NCBI GenBank assembly: GCA_024734495.1
Contig: JALMQS010000828.1
Coordinates: forward strand, 5,319,603 to 5,383,602
DNA length: 64,000 nt
Origin: Forficula auricularia
Lineage: Eukaryota > Arthropoda > Insecta > Dermaptera > Forficulidae
Direction: 5' to 3'
Shown here in pieces: positions 1 through 13,057 of this stretch (the stretch's first letter is position 1; the number at the start of each line of letters is the position of its first letter). Made by a program: the position numbers and the translations under genes. The notes below the pieces were generated by a model. The model was not told where the DNA came from. It made no database searches and worked only from the letters and a program-made list of their open reading frames with translations.

Positions 1-239
1 TGGTATGGGAGCAACTTACTAACTAACAACAAAATAAATTTTTCTATTCTTTCAACATCAAGTCAATAAAATTATTTCCATGGTATTTTTAGAAACAATA
101 TCCATATATGTTTCTGTTTTTTTCTAAACTCATTCTCAGGGGTGATATTTTACTATATCAAAATGCTATTTCCCGATAATAATAGAGCTAAGATTGCTAA
201 AGAAAATCTCGAGTGTCAAATTATAGTGAGTTTGAAGTT

Positions 240-942
240 GTTTTTTTACAGTAAGGAAAAATGAATAAAAATAAATTTAGTTAAAAATATATAGTTAAAT
301 ATCATGATAGATTTCGGGAAATTAGTTTGAAATATATCGAGAAATTTATCTATATGTATATATAGGGTGGGGCATAAAGATCTACCAGATTTTGAAGAGG
401 TATAAAAAAAATGAAAAAATTTAACTAGAAAAAAAACTGAATATATTTTTGAAAAGAACATAAAATAATTTTTTTTAATGTATTTTAAACATTATATCAG
501 ACAAAAAAAGAAGGGGGATCAAAAATGAAAATTCTAGCTGTTTAGACCAAACTATTTATACAAAATTTGGTGAGTTTAATCGAAAGGGCTAGAATTTTGA
601 TTTTTTGACCCCCCCCCCTCCTCCCCTTCCATTTTGTGTGACTAGTTTTTGCATTTCTAGGCTTCGGGGAGTCCACAGAATATGTATTGAAAATTTGGTT
701 GAGTTTAGTCGAAAGGGCTAGAATTTTCATTTTTGACTTCCTCCCCCTTTTTTTGTCTGATATAATGTTTAAAACAGATTTAAAAAAATATTTGTTTTAT
801 GTTCTTTTCGAAAATATATTCAGTTTTTTTCTAGTTAAATTTTTTCATTTTTTTATGTCTCTTCAAAATCCAGTAGATCTTTATGCCTCACCCTGTATTT
901 TAACTCAATTTATTGTTATTCATTTTTCCTTACTGTGAAAAC
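240..942. repeat. Inverted repeat with central tandem unit
   Basis: Arms at about 240-520 and 740-942 are reverse complements (for example cagtaaggaaaaatgaataa against its complement near 918-938). The centre, 530-740, holds two opposed pieces of the unit seen in tandem at 8460-9140. It is probably a mobile element of unknown class. Nothing in it codes for a recognisable protein. Confidence 0.7.
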
Positions 943-1093
943 CCCATTAACTTCAAACTCTCCATAATTTAAATATACAAATTGAGCCTTAATAGATTTT
1001 GAATTCCTATCTCCTTAGGAGTAGTATAATATAATTTGAATTAGACTATCTTAAAAAGATTACTAATTTTTTGTTTCTCTCTTGTTTAAATAG

Positions 1094-1366
1094 GAATCAG
1101 TGAGCAGCGAGACCAACCATAACGAGCATCCCCCGTCATCAAGTAAAGAGAAAAAGCGCAAGCATAAAAAGAAGAAGAAGAAAGAGGCCGACGATGAAAT
1201 CACCGAATGCGAATTGCAGAGGAATGGGGCTGGAACTGAAGCTTTGGTCGTGTCCGTAGCCAACGACAACGGCAACAGTCCCACGCCGAACACCACCAAC
1301 ACCACCACGTCGACGACGTTAAACACCTCCCCCGGGCACGAGACCCAGGCAAAAAAGCCTGTGCAA
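1094..1366 (+). CDS. Tyramine receptor TAR1-like, internal exon (third cytoplasmic loop)
   Basis: This exon encodes about 91 residues of low-complexity, charged sequence: a lysine-rich block (KEKKRKHKKKKKK), an acidic patch, then a Thr/Asn-rich stretch. That composition fits the long third intracellular loop of an aminergic GPCR and shows no membrane segment. It is bounded by an acceptor (tttaaatag at 1085-1093) and a good donor (GTAAGC from 1367), and ends on a codon boundary. The exon at 14004 also begins on a codon boundary, so the join keeps frame and leads from this loop into the conserved [13 protein letters not shown] segment. The loop itself is poorly conserved, so membership rests on frame, strand, splice sites and position. 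Transmembrane segments 1-5 must be upstream of the window. Confidence 0.7.
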
Positions 1367-1559
1367 GTAAGCGAACTAACGGGTTGATTGATGCCCCCAA
1401 GGTATTCCCATGTAATTCAGACTAAAATCCATCACGAGGGGGGATGATACAAATTTGTTTGAACAACTTCTAGATACAGGGGAACTCAGAACAAGCTCTC
1501 AATTCGAAATTATATTACTTAGAAAACAGAAAATGGATATTCCATCATCTCAAAACAAG

Positions 1560-1925
1560 TCTGTACCCAGAAAAAGTTTCGGGGGGGGGAGGTTATACTT
1601 ACTCCTAGGAGTAGGAAACATGACCTCCCAGATGCTTTTAGGTAGATTTCTTCGAAATGGTTGCAAATGGCTAATATTCTACTAAGTAACCTCTATAACG
1701 TGTCTCCGAAAAGTTTTGATAGGAGCAGTCTAAAGGAGATTAGAGCCCCTTCGAAATCTTCCTCTTCCTACTGCCGCATGGATTTTTTTATCAGAGTATT
1801 TTTTTATTAAATTTTTATTTGTATCCTGTAAAACTTCGATTTTACCACAACATTTCGAGCTGAAAGTAATTGAATGCTCAGAAACTTTTACAAAATTTGT
1901 TATAAATGCCGTGGTCAAATTCTAA
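1560..1925. repeat. Dispersed repeat, copy 1
   Basis: The stretch around 1775-1850 (including tttttatcagagtatttttt) matches the reverse complement of 31855-31935, and the neighbouring actcctaggagta piece also recurs near 31950. Function is unknown. From 1397 to 1560 I see nothing else. Confidence 0.55.
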
Positions 1926-2173
1926 ATTCAGATATTCAATTGAGTAAAGAAATAAACCTATATTGATAAGTTATGATTAATAAAGAGAAATCAATGAGGT
2001 TGTCCCCGCCTGATGCAAATAAACATATTATAAATATGTTTATGTATAATATGTACCATATATTCGTTAGAGACTATAATTTCGAAAGTTTGACCTGCAC
2101 CATTAGTCTTTTTAATTAGAATTAGTTCTTTAATTCGTTTGTTAAGTGACCTCCTCTCTATTACGAGAAAGGA

Positions 2174-2776
2174 GTAGTCCAAGAGCTGGTGACACATTTT
2201 GACTACGGATTTGACCCAACTAGAAATAATGCGTAATAGTACCGTCTATGATAGTTGTACAGGGAATGGCCAGTCTGGCTGACTGTAGCAGGTGGACAAG
2301 GTACTGCGCATGGTGTGAGTGCGGTAAAAAATAATGAAATTATAAAAATTATAATTTATAGTCAATTATAAACATAATATATTCACCCCAGACCATTTGA
2401 GTGGTGGAACGTGGAACCAGACCACCCCAATGTGTAGTTTTACAACATGAAAAAAATACCATCAAATATTTTTTTTCATGTTGTAAAACTACACTTTGGG
2501 GTGGTCTGGTTCCACGTTCCACCACTCAAATGGTCTGGGGTAAATATATTATGTTTATAATTGACTATAAATTATAATTTCATTGTGGGTCATAAATATT
2601 TTTTAACACATATGTATTTTTTACCGCACTCACTCCATGCGCAGTACTTGGTTCACCTGCTACAGACAGCCAGACTGGCATTCCCTGTACAACTATCATA
2701 GACGGTACTATGACGCATTATAACTATCTAGTTGGGTCAAATCCGTAGTCAAAATGTGTCACCAGCTCTTGGACTA
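2174..2776. repeat. Long palindrome, about 280-base arms
   Basis: The left arm begins gtccaagagctggtgacaca and the right arm ends with its complement. Arms are well matched around a short centre near 2465. Hammerhead-like family I remnants flank it on both sides (about 2057-2125 on minus, 2846-2892 on plus). Confidence 0.85.
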
Positions 2777-5134
2777 GAGTTTAATACCTACATCCAATCG
2801 GATATTTGACCCCTTGAGAAATAACAGATAAAATATTTATAATTAAAAAGATTGATGATGAAGATCAAACCTTCGTAATTATAGTCTTTAATTTGCTTTA
2901 ACCGGTGTACATTCTCAGTGACTTCTCTTTATGAATCAAAACTCTGCTCCGATCGGCAAAACAAAATATTTTCAATTAAATCCAGCAATGATTCGGACTA
3001 TTAGCAATATAGCTAATTAGATTATCTATCAATTAGACATATTTCGTGGGGTTATCAGAAAAAATACAAGTTGAGCATTTCGATTAAAAAATTATCAAAG
3101 TTGAAAGGTCTTCATTCGGAATAATTAAAAATAAATATGGTATAATATAAAATAAACAAAGAATAAATAGCCAAGAAAGAATTAGACCATCACAACAAAC
3201 TATTATACTTTTATCAATCGGTCTCAAAAGATATTTTAATCATTATTATTTAAATAACTCACATAAAATAGCTTCGTTTTGAGTGATCCTTCATCTCTTA
3301 AAAGTAAGTAAAAGGAATAAACTTAGTCTAGATTCTATTAAGAGATATTAATGTCGGTGGAGAAATTAATAGGGTGAACAATTTATCTCTTTACCTTGAA
3401 ACCTAGCCTCCCTAAATACAGTCGAATCTGACTAAATAAGTTCTAAAACAGTTAAACAGTGGAAAAATCTCTGTAAATGAAATTTCAGTCTGAGAATTTT
3501 CTAAAGCAGTGTTTCTCAAATAGGGTGCCCGGGCTTCTCCCAAATTATGAATTAAAAATAAACTGATGTGGCCATCCATATAAATTTACCATACACCTGC
3601 CTCTTATATTTAATAAAATAATCTATTATCATTTACGAAAGAAACCTTTTAATTTTGGGCCCATTAGTAATTAATCATAACCCCTTTTAAATTTTGTTCA
3701 GGAAGAAATATGACGAAGTTTAATACCGTACTCTATTAATTTGAGTTTAATGTCTGAACCTGGTACGCATCTGTATGACAACAAGGTCTAATTTAAAACT
3801 ATCCTCCAGAGAATGCAGTGTTGCGTTTAAATACCTTTTGCTATTACAACTATTCCATTCATCTATTGTTATTGAGAAACGCATACCAGATTGAGTAAAC
3901 TTAAAATAATCGAACATTGAAACAAACTTTCACTTTTATATGATATAACATAAAATAAAATAAATAGAAATACTCCTCTATATTAGATGTCAAATGATTA
4001 ATATTGAATGAATAAACAAGAATCTCTAGATGGTAAATGCGCCCACCTTGCAATTTTCCTTTTGTCATGTTGATCAGGGTGTTAAATTGGCTGTTGTAGT
4101 TAGACAGTGAATTCGAACGGCGTTGTTCATGATGCCGCCTCGATGTTGTTGTGTTGTAGGATAGAAATGTCGCAAGATGTTTTTTCCGACCTGGAAGCCG
4201 TTAAAAGGACATGAGAAGTCACTGGTTATGGAAATTCAGGCAAATTCACCTCTAAACTCTTCCCCACCATCATCATTGAGACTGACTTGAAATGAAATAA
4301 ATTTACAGAAATTTTGCAATTAAATTATTTGCAATTGTTAAAATATCAAAAATGAAACAGTCAAATCACGAGGAGAGAGAAAGAGTCATGAGGTTTTTAT
4401 TACAATTGTTTAATTTAATGCCAATTCATTGACCAAGTGAATTTTTTGAGATTATAGAACACCCACGGTGAGATTATATAATACATTTTTAAGATTCTTA
4501 AATCTTATTTCTATACCTTTTTGAATCTTCAAATTGGGATTAATTAATTTCAAAATTGAAATAATCAATTTTTAATTGAATTTATAAAGTGGAGTTATTT
4601 AATTCCATCTGTCTTAAATTAAAAAGATGGCTAAATTGCCAACCCCAATAGGTTCTAATCTAGAATTTGGAAGATGATGATCTATCAGAATCTTTATGAT
4701 GAAAATAAATTATAGTATAAAAATAAAAATAATTCTCAATTCGAAATTTTCCTTTATTTATAAAATAAAAACGTATATGTATATTTACCATGTAGAAACT
4801 CGGTATCCCTAGCGTAGAGAATTCTTAAGTTGGTGGCCATCCAAAATAGAGCAAGCTGAAGAGACATTCTGAGATCTAAGACATAGCTCAAAAAATATTA
4901 GTTTACACTTCCATTTACAAAGAAAATTCCTTGTAAATAGAAGTAGACAACCAAGAGCCAACAAATGTATATAAATAATATATTTTTGCCTCTATGCTGA
5001 TCCAAATGGCATAATTGCTTTGAATCAAATATCTCATCATTTGATTACAAAGAAATCTGGTTTGGATTTGTTCTTAAATAAAATCGCGAAGTCCAAGGGT
5101 CAATCGTTTCAAATGAAATTCTGATAATTTCAAT
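2777..5134. other. Intronic stretch without recognised features
   Basis: Apart from the family I remnant near 2846-2892, I see no coding potential, RNA gene or repeat boundary here. The sequence is AT-rich. Confidence 0.5.
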
Positions 5135-6005
5135 TTAAAAACGAAAGATTTGGACTTTATGAGTCGGAAGCCGCGCACCACGAGAACCGGCCAGTGAAGA
5201 AGAAGTTTGATTCTTTAGACCCCAGTAAATGAACCCAGGGCTCCTGAAAGAGATCCTACCTAGCCTGTACCTGTATAGGTATAAGAGAAGAAAGGGGCAC
5301 TTTAATTGTGAGGCGACCGAAACCAAGGTGGGTAACGCATCGCACAGTCCCTAGCAACAGGAGAGCCTCTTCGGGGAATACCCACAGTAGACGATCTCAT
5401 GATCTTATGTTGTTTGTCTGTCTGGATATTCCGACCCTAGATCCGAAAGCGCAGCAGCAGTGATTGTCAGAGAGATGTACAAAGGAGTTTACAAAGGTAG
5501 AGGATCCTTCTGTCAGTCATCGCCCAAAAATTTCCTGAAGTCTAAGCACGTGTTCCGGGCAGATCCGGAAATGAGAGGCCCTCCTCCTGGAGTCATTCAC
5601 CGGGCAAAATCTAGCATCGAACCCTTGTTCACTGGCTATATTGTGTGAGATCAAATTTATCTCCCGAAATCGCAACGCATCTTAAGATTAGAGGAGACCT
5701 GGACCTCAACCGATGATTCCGGTCTGGCCGACTCCCCTCGTGGTTCGTTCGTGGCGAGAACAAGACAGTGACTTCGATATTAGCTCTCTGCTGGACTCTA
5801 CAGCTAACACATGCACCATTAAGGGCCTAACCAGAGCGAACTAGCTAAGATTAGATTAGTGGGCAACCTGAGAGATAAACTTAAAATTTAAAATATCCAG
5901 CAGAGGCCTAAGATGGTAAACACTGACCATGATCTCCCCTCTAATGGACCCACGAGGAAAGCCTGCAGGTTCCGAGCGACAGACTTCATCCAATCCACGC
6001 GATAA
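5135..6005. other. GC-richer island of unknown nature
   Basis: Roughly 870 bases of clearly higher GC than the flanks. A short plus ORF (5460-5648) includes FRADPEMRGPPPGVIHRAKS, which I do not recognise. The island has abrupt edges and no visible terminal repeats. It could be an inserted element, a non-coding exon or transferred sequence. Confidence 0.4.
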
Positions 6006-6579
6006 TGAATCCTCAAAGCAATTATATCGTTAGTAATTTATCAATAGTGAATATTTACTTTATATTTAAATTTATTATTTAAAATTACCCTTTTATATAA
6101 TTAAAATAAGAAATGTTTGATTTAAACATTTGAAATTTAATATTTAAATTTTTTAATTAATTATCAAAGATATAATATTATTTTATAAGTATATGTATAC
6201 AATATACCATTACCTATATATCCACATATTACTTATTATATTTTATATTTAATTTTTAAGAATATTTGAAAGGACAAGAAATTTTTTTGTTGCTCAATCA
6301 AAGTTTTTATAAACAAAATTCATAAAAAGGTTTAAATTTGAATTTGAAAGTATTGACAGAATTTTAGAATGTAAAATATTTTATTTTTAATAAATAACTA
6401 TTTATTTTTTTAATTTTTGATTAAAAAAATAATATATATATGATTAATATGCAGAAAGGTAGAAACATTTTTTAATTTTATTTAATGATTTTCGTATTCT
6501 CATTTATGTATTATTATTAATTAGGTATCTTTAATATTTGATTTAATTTATATGTGGAGATTTGTTACTTGCTCTGAGA

Positions 6580-7080
6580 AATCAAAACGTTGAATCGGTC
6601 TGTCAGAGGTGTCTTAAATATATTTAGTTGTATTTTTATTTCTTTTTTCTTATTGTTCTATTATTATTATGTATTATTGATATTTTTGTTTTCAATCGTT
6701 GGCATTGGCGCATACCCCCCATGTCCTTTAACTATGTATGAATTTAACAAGCAATCTAGTCTACTAAGTAAGAGATGTACGTGCCTTTTTAGACTATTTT
6801 TGATAAGACGGACCGAAAGAGAGTCCCTTAAATCCGGGACAAATACGCACATCTCAGCCCTAATCATCTGAATAGCTAAGGTACCAAGTTGATGATGAAT
6901 CCCACGGTGGTCGAGGGCTGCGTCTCTGAAAGAAAATCTCTGCAGCACATTAAATGCAACACCTAAGTGAGACATTCTAACAACGAGCCCTAATCACTCT
7001 TACTTTGTGAAGCGAAGACCAACCAACCCTCAGTCTCGGAGAGCCTCGGAGAACCTAAATGATGATGGGACTCTGAAAAT
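6580..7080. other. Second GC-richer island of unknown nature
   Basis: Similar in base composition to 5135-6005 and separated from it by about 550 bases of very AT-rich DNA. Overlapping open frames lie on both strands (6590-6871 plus, 6667-6975 minus), neither of which I recognise. Confidence 0.35.
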
Positions 7081-8227
7081 CCTATTTACATTTCTATCTA
7101 TTAAATTCTCAAAAGGAGAATTTAAAATTTTGAAAAGAGAATTGTATTTCATTTTAATATTCAAAGGAGGAAGGGTTGTTTTTTATTTAGAAGTAAGTAG
7201 GGGTGAATATTAAAACTTAAATACATTCTATATAGATTTAGCCGAAATAAATTCAACTGACCTAAAATTCTAAATTTTCTATAAAATTTAAATTTATTAC
7301 TTTATTTTTTTCAATTGGAAAAATATAATTTTATTTCAATATTTGAATAAACAGAAGAGGTATTTGAGTTTTTATAATTGTTTTATTATACATTTTATAC
7401 CTGTGGAGAGAAAGATTATTAATAGGGTAATATTGAAATAAATTATATTTTTATTTTTATAAATACTTTATGAAAATTATTTGAAGAATTATAAAATTTA
7501 GGAAAATTTAATAAAAATTATTGAATTATTATTTAAAAAATTTAACTCTTTAACAAATTCTTTAAGAGTATTCTAACTGTAATTTTAATTTTTTTATTAC
7601 TTAATTAATAGTTAAATATCTATAAATTTGCTCAAGTATGATTTATATGAAATCTATTAAGAGAAAAAGGGGGCAAGGCAAAAAAAAAATCTGAAAGAGA
7701 AACAAAACATCCTCTGCATCCTAAACCTGCGTGACTAAACTGAATAAAAAATCAAACAAGTCCGAAAGAGTTTGTTTTTATAAGAACTAAATTTGGAAAT
7801 TGACACCCCAGAAACTAGTGCGCCAATGCATAAGTAAATACCTTGTTTATTTGGTCCATTCTGGGTGACTTGATGCTCAGGGGTTGAAGCGGTGCTCGAT
7901 GCTTTGTAGATACAGCATGACGTTGCTGAAGAAATTAGAAGTTCTCTTTGAAGATCTTAGCAGGTAATCTCGCCGGTGTATTGAAGCTATATTGAGAAAT
8001 GATTTGATCAAGATTAAAAAGAATAAAAGGCATTTTAGGATATGATAAAATACATTTTTTTCTAATAAAATGGATATATTGAAAGGATTTGTTAAAATGA
8101 AAAATATATTGAAATTTTATTCTATGTATAATTAAATTGTATCGCCAAAAAAGTTCAAATTTATTATCTTCTCTTCAAAGATAATAAAAGAGCTAAGATA
8201 TATATTAAAACATGCAAAATTCCTATA
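7081..8227. other. AT-rich intronic stretch
   Basis: Very AT-rich, with no gene, RNA gene or clear repeat boundary that I can support. Confidence 0.4.
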
Positions 8228-9240
8228 CATATTACTTTACCATACAGGGCATGGTCAAGTATTGTAATCGTGCATGAAAAAAAGTGTTTTTTCCTTCCTT
8301 TTTCGAAATATCTCAAAAACGGCTGAAACTATTTTGATTAAAAAAATTGAGCGAAACCATGGTATTTCGCTCTACAAAAAAGCCCTAATAAGTGAACATC
8401 GAAAAAATTATATTTTTCGAGATTAAAATTAAGGGGATGGAGGGGGGGGGGGGGGGGTTATCAATCAAATTTTGTATACATAATCAATGGGACCCCAGAA
8501 GTCTAAAAATCCAAAAACTAACCGCTCAAAATGGGTGGGGTGGGGGTGTAGGGTCAAAAAATGAAAATCTATGCCATTTACCAAACTCAGCCAAATTTTG
8601 TATACATAATCAGTGGGACCCCAGAAGTCTAAAAATGCAAAAACTAACCACTCAAAATGGGGGGGGGGGGGTGTAGGTCAAAAAATGAAAATCTTGGCCA
8701 TTTACCAAACTCAACCAAATTTTGTATACATAATCAGTGGGACCCCAGAAGTCTAAAAATCCAAAAACTAACCACTCAAAATGGGGGGGGGGGTGTAGGT
8801 CAAAAAATGAAAATATTGGCCATTTACCAAACTCAACCAAATTTTGTATACATAATCAATGGGACCCCAGAAGTCTAAAAATCCAAAAACTAACCGCTCA
8901 AAATGGGTGGGGGTGTAGGTCAAAAAATGAAAATCTTGGCCATTTACCAAACTCAACCACATTTTGTATACATAATCAGTGGGAACCCAGAAGTCTAAAA
9001 ATGCAAAAACTAACCGCCCAAAATGGGGGGTGGGGGCGTAGGGTCAAAAAATAAAAATCTTGGGCATTTACCAAACTCAACCACATTTTGTATACATAAT
9101 CAGTGGGACACCAGAAGTATAAAAATCCTAAAACTAACCCCCCTTCCTACATGATTATAAATAATTTTAGGGGCCAGGTTGTATGGTAAAGTCAAGTGGA
9201 TGGGCACATCAGAACACGTCAGCTTATTATTATCCAAATA
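8228..9240 (+). repeat. Dispersed repeat L with six tandem ~120-base units
   Basis: It starts near accatacagggcatggtcaag and ends near acacgtcagcttatt. The middle (8460-9140) is a tandem array of six units of 120-127 bases, each containing gtatacataatcagtgggac and a G-run of variable length. Other copies are at 13058-13790, 26180-26752, 41395-42010 and 42060-42660. Short ORFs here are products of the tandem unit, not genes. Class unknown. Confidence 0.85.
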
Positions 9241-9843
9241 GTCAAGTAAAAAAATAATTTTATATTAATACAGCAAATATATAATGAACAATTTCAAAAT
9301 TTAAATTTTGAATGACAACATTTTTAATGATATATTCTCATCAAGACACAATGCACATGAATATGAATTCGTTTTCAAATGAGGGAGAACATTTGAATTC
9401 AGATAGAGACTTCCATGAATTCAAGCAACTTGAAAACGATTAAAAAAGGTGTCGAATCGTTGTGCATTCCAATCAGAATATACCTTACGAAAAATGTATC
9501 ACTTTCATTCAAAACATGTTTAATGATATAAAATATAGATAATAGATTGAAACTCACATCGAAGAGAAGTCGGTCCATGCCATTACGAAGATTACACTAT
9601 GATACGACTTCCGCGGCTCATATGCTCACGGATCAGCTGATCGCTGAAAAATAAAATCAAGATTAATAACTCAAATTAATAATGAATATATATTTTCTGC
9701 CTTCAGAGCAGGTGGGTTGAATACCAAGCTCAAACTGAATATTATATAACTGAATGTAATGGAATGCAGCTCAGGGGTAGTGAGGAAAGAAAAATTAACA
9801 CATATCAAATAAGGTGTAATTTATTGGAATCCTTCCTCCTTTC

Positions 9844-9895
9844 CTTTCAAACCGACGTATTGGAGGATTTTCCCTCCTTCTTCAGGGTTTCAAAG
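9844..9895 (-). ncRNA. Hammerhead ribozyme motif A1, left arm (core mutated)
   Basis: CUGAAGA, stem II GGAGG/CCUCC and CGUC are present, and stem I pairs over about ten positions, but the GAAA box reads AATA. Probably inactive. Confidence 0.6.
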
Positions 9896-10066
9896 GGTCA
9901 ATGAAGGAAACAAATAAAATGTTTCCTTCTTCTCTCCACAGTAGTGTTCTAATTAAGAAAAGGAAGGAAAAAGAAATTGTTTTTCTATGCCTTTGCTAAA
10001 AAAGAAGAAAGTTTTGAACACTACTGTGGAGAGAAGGAAACATTTTATTTGTTTCATTCATTGACC

Positions 10067-10118
10067 CTTTGAAACCCTGAAGAAGGAGGGAAAATCCTCC
10101 GAAAAGTCGGTTTGAAAG
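10067..10118 (+). ncRNA. Hammerhead ribozyme motif A1, right arm
   Basis: CUGAAGA at 10077-10083, stem II GGAGG/CCUCC (10085-10100), GAAA at 10101, triplet GUC ending 10108. Stem I pairs CUUUGAAACC with GGUUUGAAAG, broken only by one G-G. The minimal stem III reads AAGU rather than ACGU. Confidence 0.75.
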
Positions 10119-10309
10119 GAAAGGAGGAAGGATTCCAATTAATTACACCTTATTTGATATGTGTTAATTTTTTCTTTCCACACTACCTCTGGGCTGCCTT
10201 CCATTACATTCAATTAAAATTTCTACCAGTCCGTCTCTCTCCAGAGGAAATATCGTTGTAAAAAAATATAATATAACATTTACATCAATTTACTTAATTG
10301 TTGTCTAGC

Positions 10310-10590
10310 ACTAGGCTAAAATTGAGATAGAGACTTGAAACTTGGGGGATTTTTTTTTATTTCGAACCCTATGAGCCTCTGTCAGCTTAAAAATTAGAAA
10401 ATAACACAAATAAGAAGCACACGAGGGGTGAACCGCGATTGGAATTAGGTGTACACCTCTTTGGAATTATATGGAATTATTTTGTAATTCATTAGATAAT
10501 CTATTGTCTTCTACTTTTAAATGGAAGTGGAAGTAGGTGTACACGATATTAGCTCGCGGTTCACCCCTCGGGAGCACACTATGATGTATG
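10310..10590 (+). repeat. Fragment of MITE M interrupted by MITE K
   Basis: 10310-10428 matches the inner end of element M at 15960-16065 (gagatagagacttgaaactt). It is interrupted by the K element at 10429-10568, so K inserted into M. Confidence 0.6.
10429..10568. mobile_element. MITE K copy 1
   Basis: Terminal inverted repeats GAGGGGTGAACCGCGA, with AGCACAC repeated on both sides. Other copies are at 18590-18726, 26760-26906 and 37519-37600. The duplications look like 8-10 bases. Superfamily undetermined. Confidence 0.8.
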
Positions 10591-10989
10591 GAATTCGCTC
10601 AATATTTTTTTATTTTTTGGATTTTCGACCTGATGAAATCTGACCCCTACACTAATTTGAACACATTCAAACTCACACATAAATATATAAATAAATAAAA
10701 AATAATAATCATAAAGAATATGTCTAAATGAGTCTTGTTAGCGAAGTAATAAAAAAACTGCATTTAAAAAATTAAATCAAAATAACGAAATCTCTTAAAA
10801 TATGAGGTTAGATTTTCAGGCAAATTGGTGGCGTCGAAGATCCCCTGATTTTGCATGAAAATGCACAAATATTGGAATATTTTGAAAATATAAATTGAAA
10901 ATATCATTATAAATATTTCTCTACATAACATAATAGATATGTATATTGTAACTCGAGTATAGTATCTTAAGATATCTGAAGTACTGCTA

Positions 10990-11665
10990 TCCAAGTATAG
11001 GTTCGCTTCACGAAATAGCCAACGCCATAGAATTTATAAGCCTCTAGATAGTGATGGAGATAGTTTTGAAAAATATGTCAATATTTTAAACTCACAATGG
11101 ATTATTAAATGTAGAGGAGAACTTTTATTCCTCAATAAATATAGATACGATGAAAGTAGCGAATTGTGCTCTCTTAGTAATCTGGGTCTCCCAGAGGATG
11201 TCTACCACTTTGTAGCGGTCTGTCCCGTTCTGAGAGAATTCAGAATCACTCACCTTAAAAAAAGAATTTAAAATTTTGATGAGCTTATAGGAATTCTGAG
11301 TGGGGTGGATTGGATTTTGTAGGGAGACCTCGAAATATAGATATACCCTAATTGACGAATTTAATTTTTAAATTAAATGTCAACTTATAATGTAAATAAT
11401 GTCTATATATAGAAATTTGTTTGGGAGAATATTGTATATAGTATATATATATGTATGTATAATTGGTGAAAAAAAGAAAAAAGAAAAAATAATTTATTAT
11501 AGAAGAATGTGAATATTCATGTATTTGTATTGTGTTCAAATCGGAATCTTTCCAGACGGTCCAAGGACCAAGGGAATAAATTTCTGAACAAATTATATAA
11601 AAATGTATATAAATGTAAAAAGGGTCTTCAAATAAAGACACTATTATTATTATTATTATATTGTA
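10990..11665 (+). pseudogene. LINE 3' end (C-terminal Cys/His region of reverse transcriptase ORF)
   Basis: An open stretch to TAA near 11270 reads LCSLSNLGLPEDVYHFVAVC PVLREFR, with the C-x2-C...H-x4-C zinc-knuckle pattern of insect LINE polyproteins (one cysteine replaced by Ser). Downstream are AATAAA and a (TAT)n tail ending about 11662. Truncated at its 5' end. Confidence 0.65.
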
Positions 11666-11879
11666 ACTCACCTGTATTTGGGATTATAAATATGATAAAT
11701 CGTCATTCAGATGCAAATATTCCATCAGATAATTTGAAGGAGTACCGAGCTACAGATGCTACTGAACTGGGAGCTGATTGGCGGGCGCTAAGGGCCCCTC
11801 GACAAGTTCAGACTCGAATCAGAAGCTTGTGACGTCATCACCTAATAGTGAATCAAATAATATAATATCAGAAATATAT

Positions 11880-11905
11880 TTAATTCACACACACACACAC
11901 ACACG
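11880..11905. repeat. (CA)n microsatellite
   Basis: A run of about ten CA dinucleotides. Confidence 0.9.
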
Positions 11906-13057
11906 CTTATGCAGATTTCTACTGAGAGAGAAAGAGAGCGAGATAGAAGTTCTTACCCTCTCACTGCAAGCTAAAACTAGAAATCATGTTCATACTTATT
12001 TATTTATATTCAAGGGGCACAAAATCACCAGAGAAATGTTATATTTATCAAATCATATTAATATTTATAAAACATTTTCGTTAATATTAACAGACAGGAA
12101 ATTAAAATTGAAATGTAAAATCAAATGGATTTAATCGTTTACTTACAATTAACTTTCATCCAATTTTTAATTCAAGAGGCTTTCGATTCATTATATTATT
12201 TGAGCTGTGTGGTGGTTTAAATCTAAAGATAATCCTTATTTGATGGATTCTTAATAAAGCCATTTGTAATTTATAAAATAAAATTTATTTCAAAATAAGT
12301 CCAAATGCCTGGCGAAAATATGAATTCATTTTAGAGATAAATGGTCTCTTTGTTAGAGGCATTGTTGCAGAGGCGCCACCCGCGACTCCCAATTGTTTAT
12401 CGATTTCAAATTCGAATTTGAATCTTGTTGCCAAAGATGCATATCTACTATACAGTATGACCATGGATGTCCGCAGGAATTTTCCCAGGGGGGCGCAGTA
12501 AAACCTCAATATATTGTATATAATTTATAAGTTAAAATTTAATTAATTGCATTTTTTCAAAATTTCAACCTCATTGCGACACGGGTTACCATTATCCAAT
12601 TAATATGAAACTTTGTTTAAATTGTAGCAAATTTAATCTAGTTTTAAAATGTATAGAGTGGTCTTTGTCGAAAACGTAGCTCCTTCATGGTCAAAATGGG
12701 AAAAAAATTGAGAAAAAAGCGCGAGTTTTAGGGATATTCAAAAGTGATCCTGGGGGATGTTTTTTGGATCCCCATTAAAAATTGAATTACTAAACTAATT
12801 TTGGATTTCTTTTTTTTTAATCAACGCGAAAATTTGTCTTCTTTAATTTACTATAGAAAATTTCGAGGGTTTTCGGCCACCAAAAGTTGTCCCCCCAGAC
12901 TTTCGAAGTCGGAAACTTAGATTTGGCGTACCCACACCATACCAAACGATCCTAAAAAAACCTTTTCCCGCAATTAATATAAAATGAAATCCCCCTATTT
13001 ACTGGGCTATATGGGAAGATAATTATTTGGAGATCTACATTTTTCAATCTGTATTGA
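11906..13057. other. Intronic stretch, no recognised gene
   Basis: I see no gene. A G-run near 12486 (caggggggcgcag) looks like the end of a transposon but its partner was not found. Confidence 0.4.

Larger units (their letters stand above)
9750..10215. mobile_element. Family A hammerhead element, inverted dimer
   Basis: A palindrome of about 465 bases with an outward-facing ribozyme motif in each arm. The arms share tgaaggaaacaaataaaatg and outer ends resembling aatggaaggcagccc. Relatives are at 29165-29372, 52014-52255, 54655-54770 (end only) and 55540-55935. Confidence 0.8.

Noticed and set aside
1063..1400. Minus-strand ORFs opposite the receptor exon
   Set aside because: Low-complexity complements of the charged loop; the plus frame has splice sites and joins a conserved exon.
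8392..9054. Several overlapping ORFs of 60-105 residues
   Set aside because: They are translations of the tandem ~120-base unit and its G-runs, in different frames; no gene.
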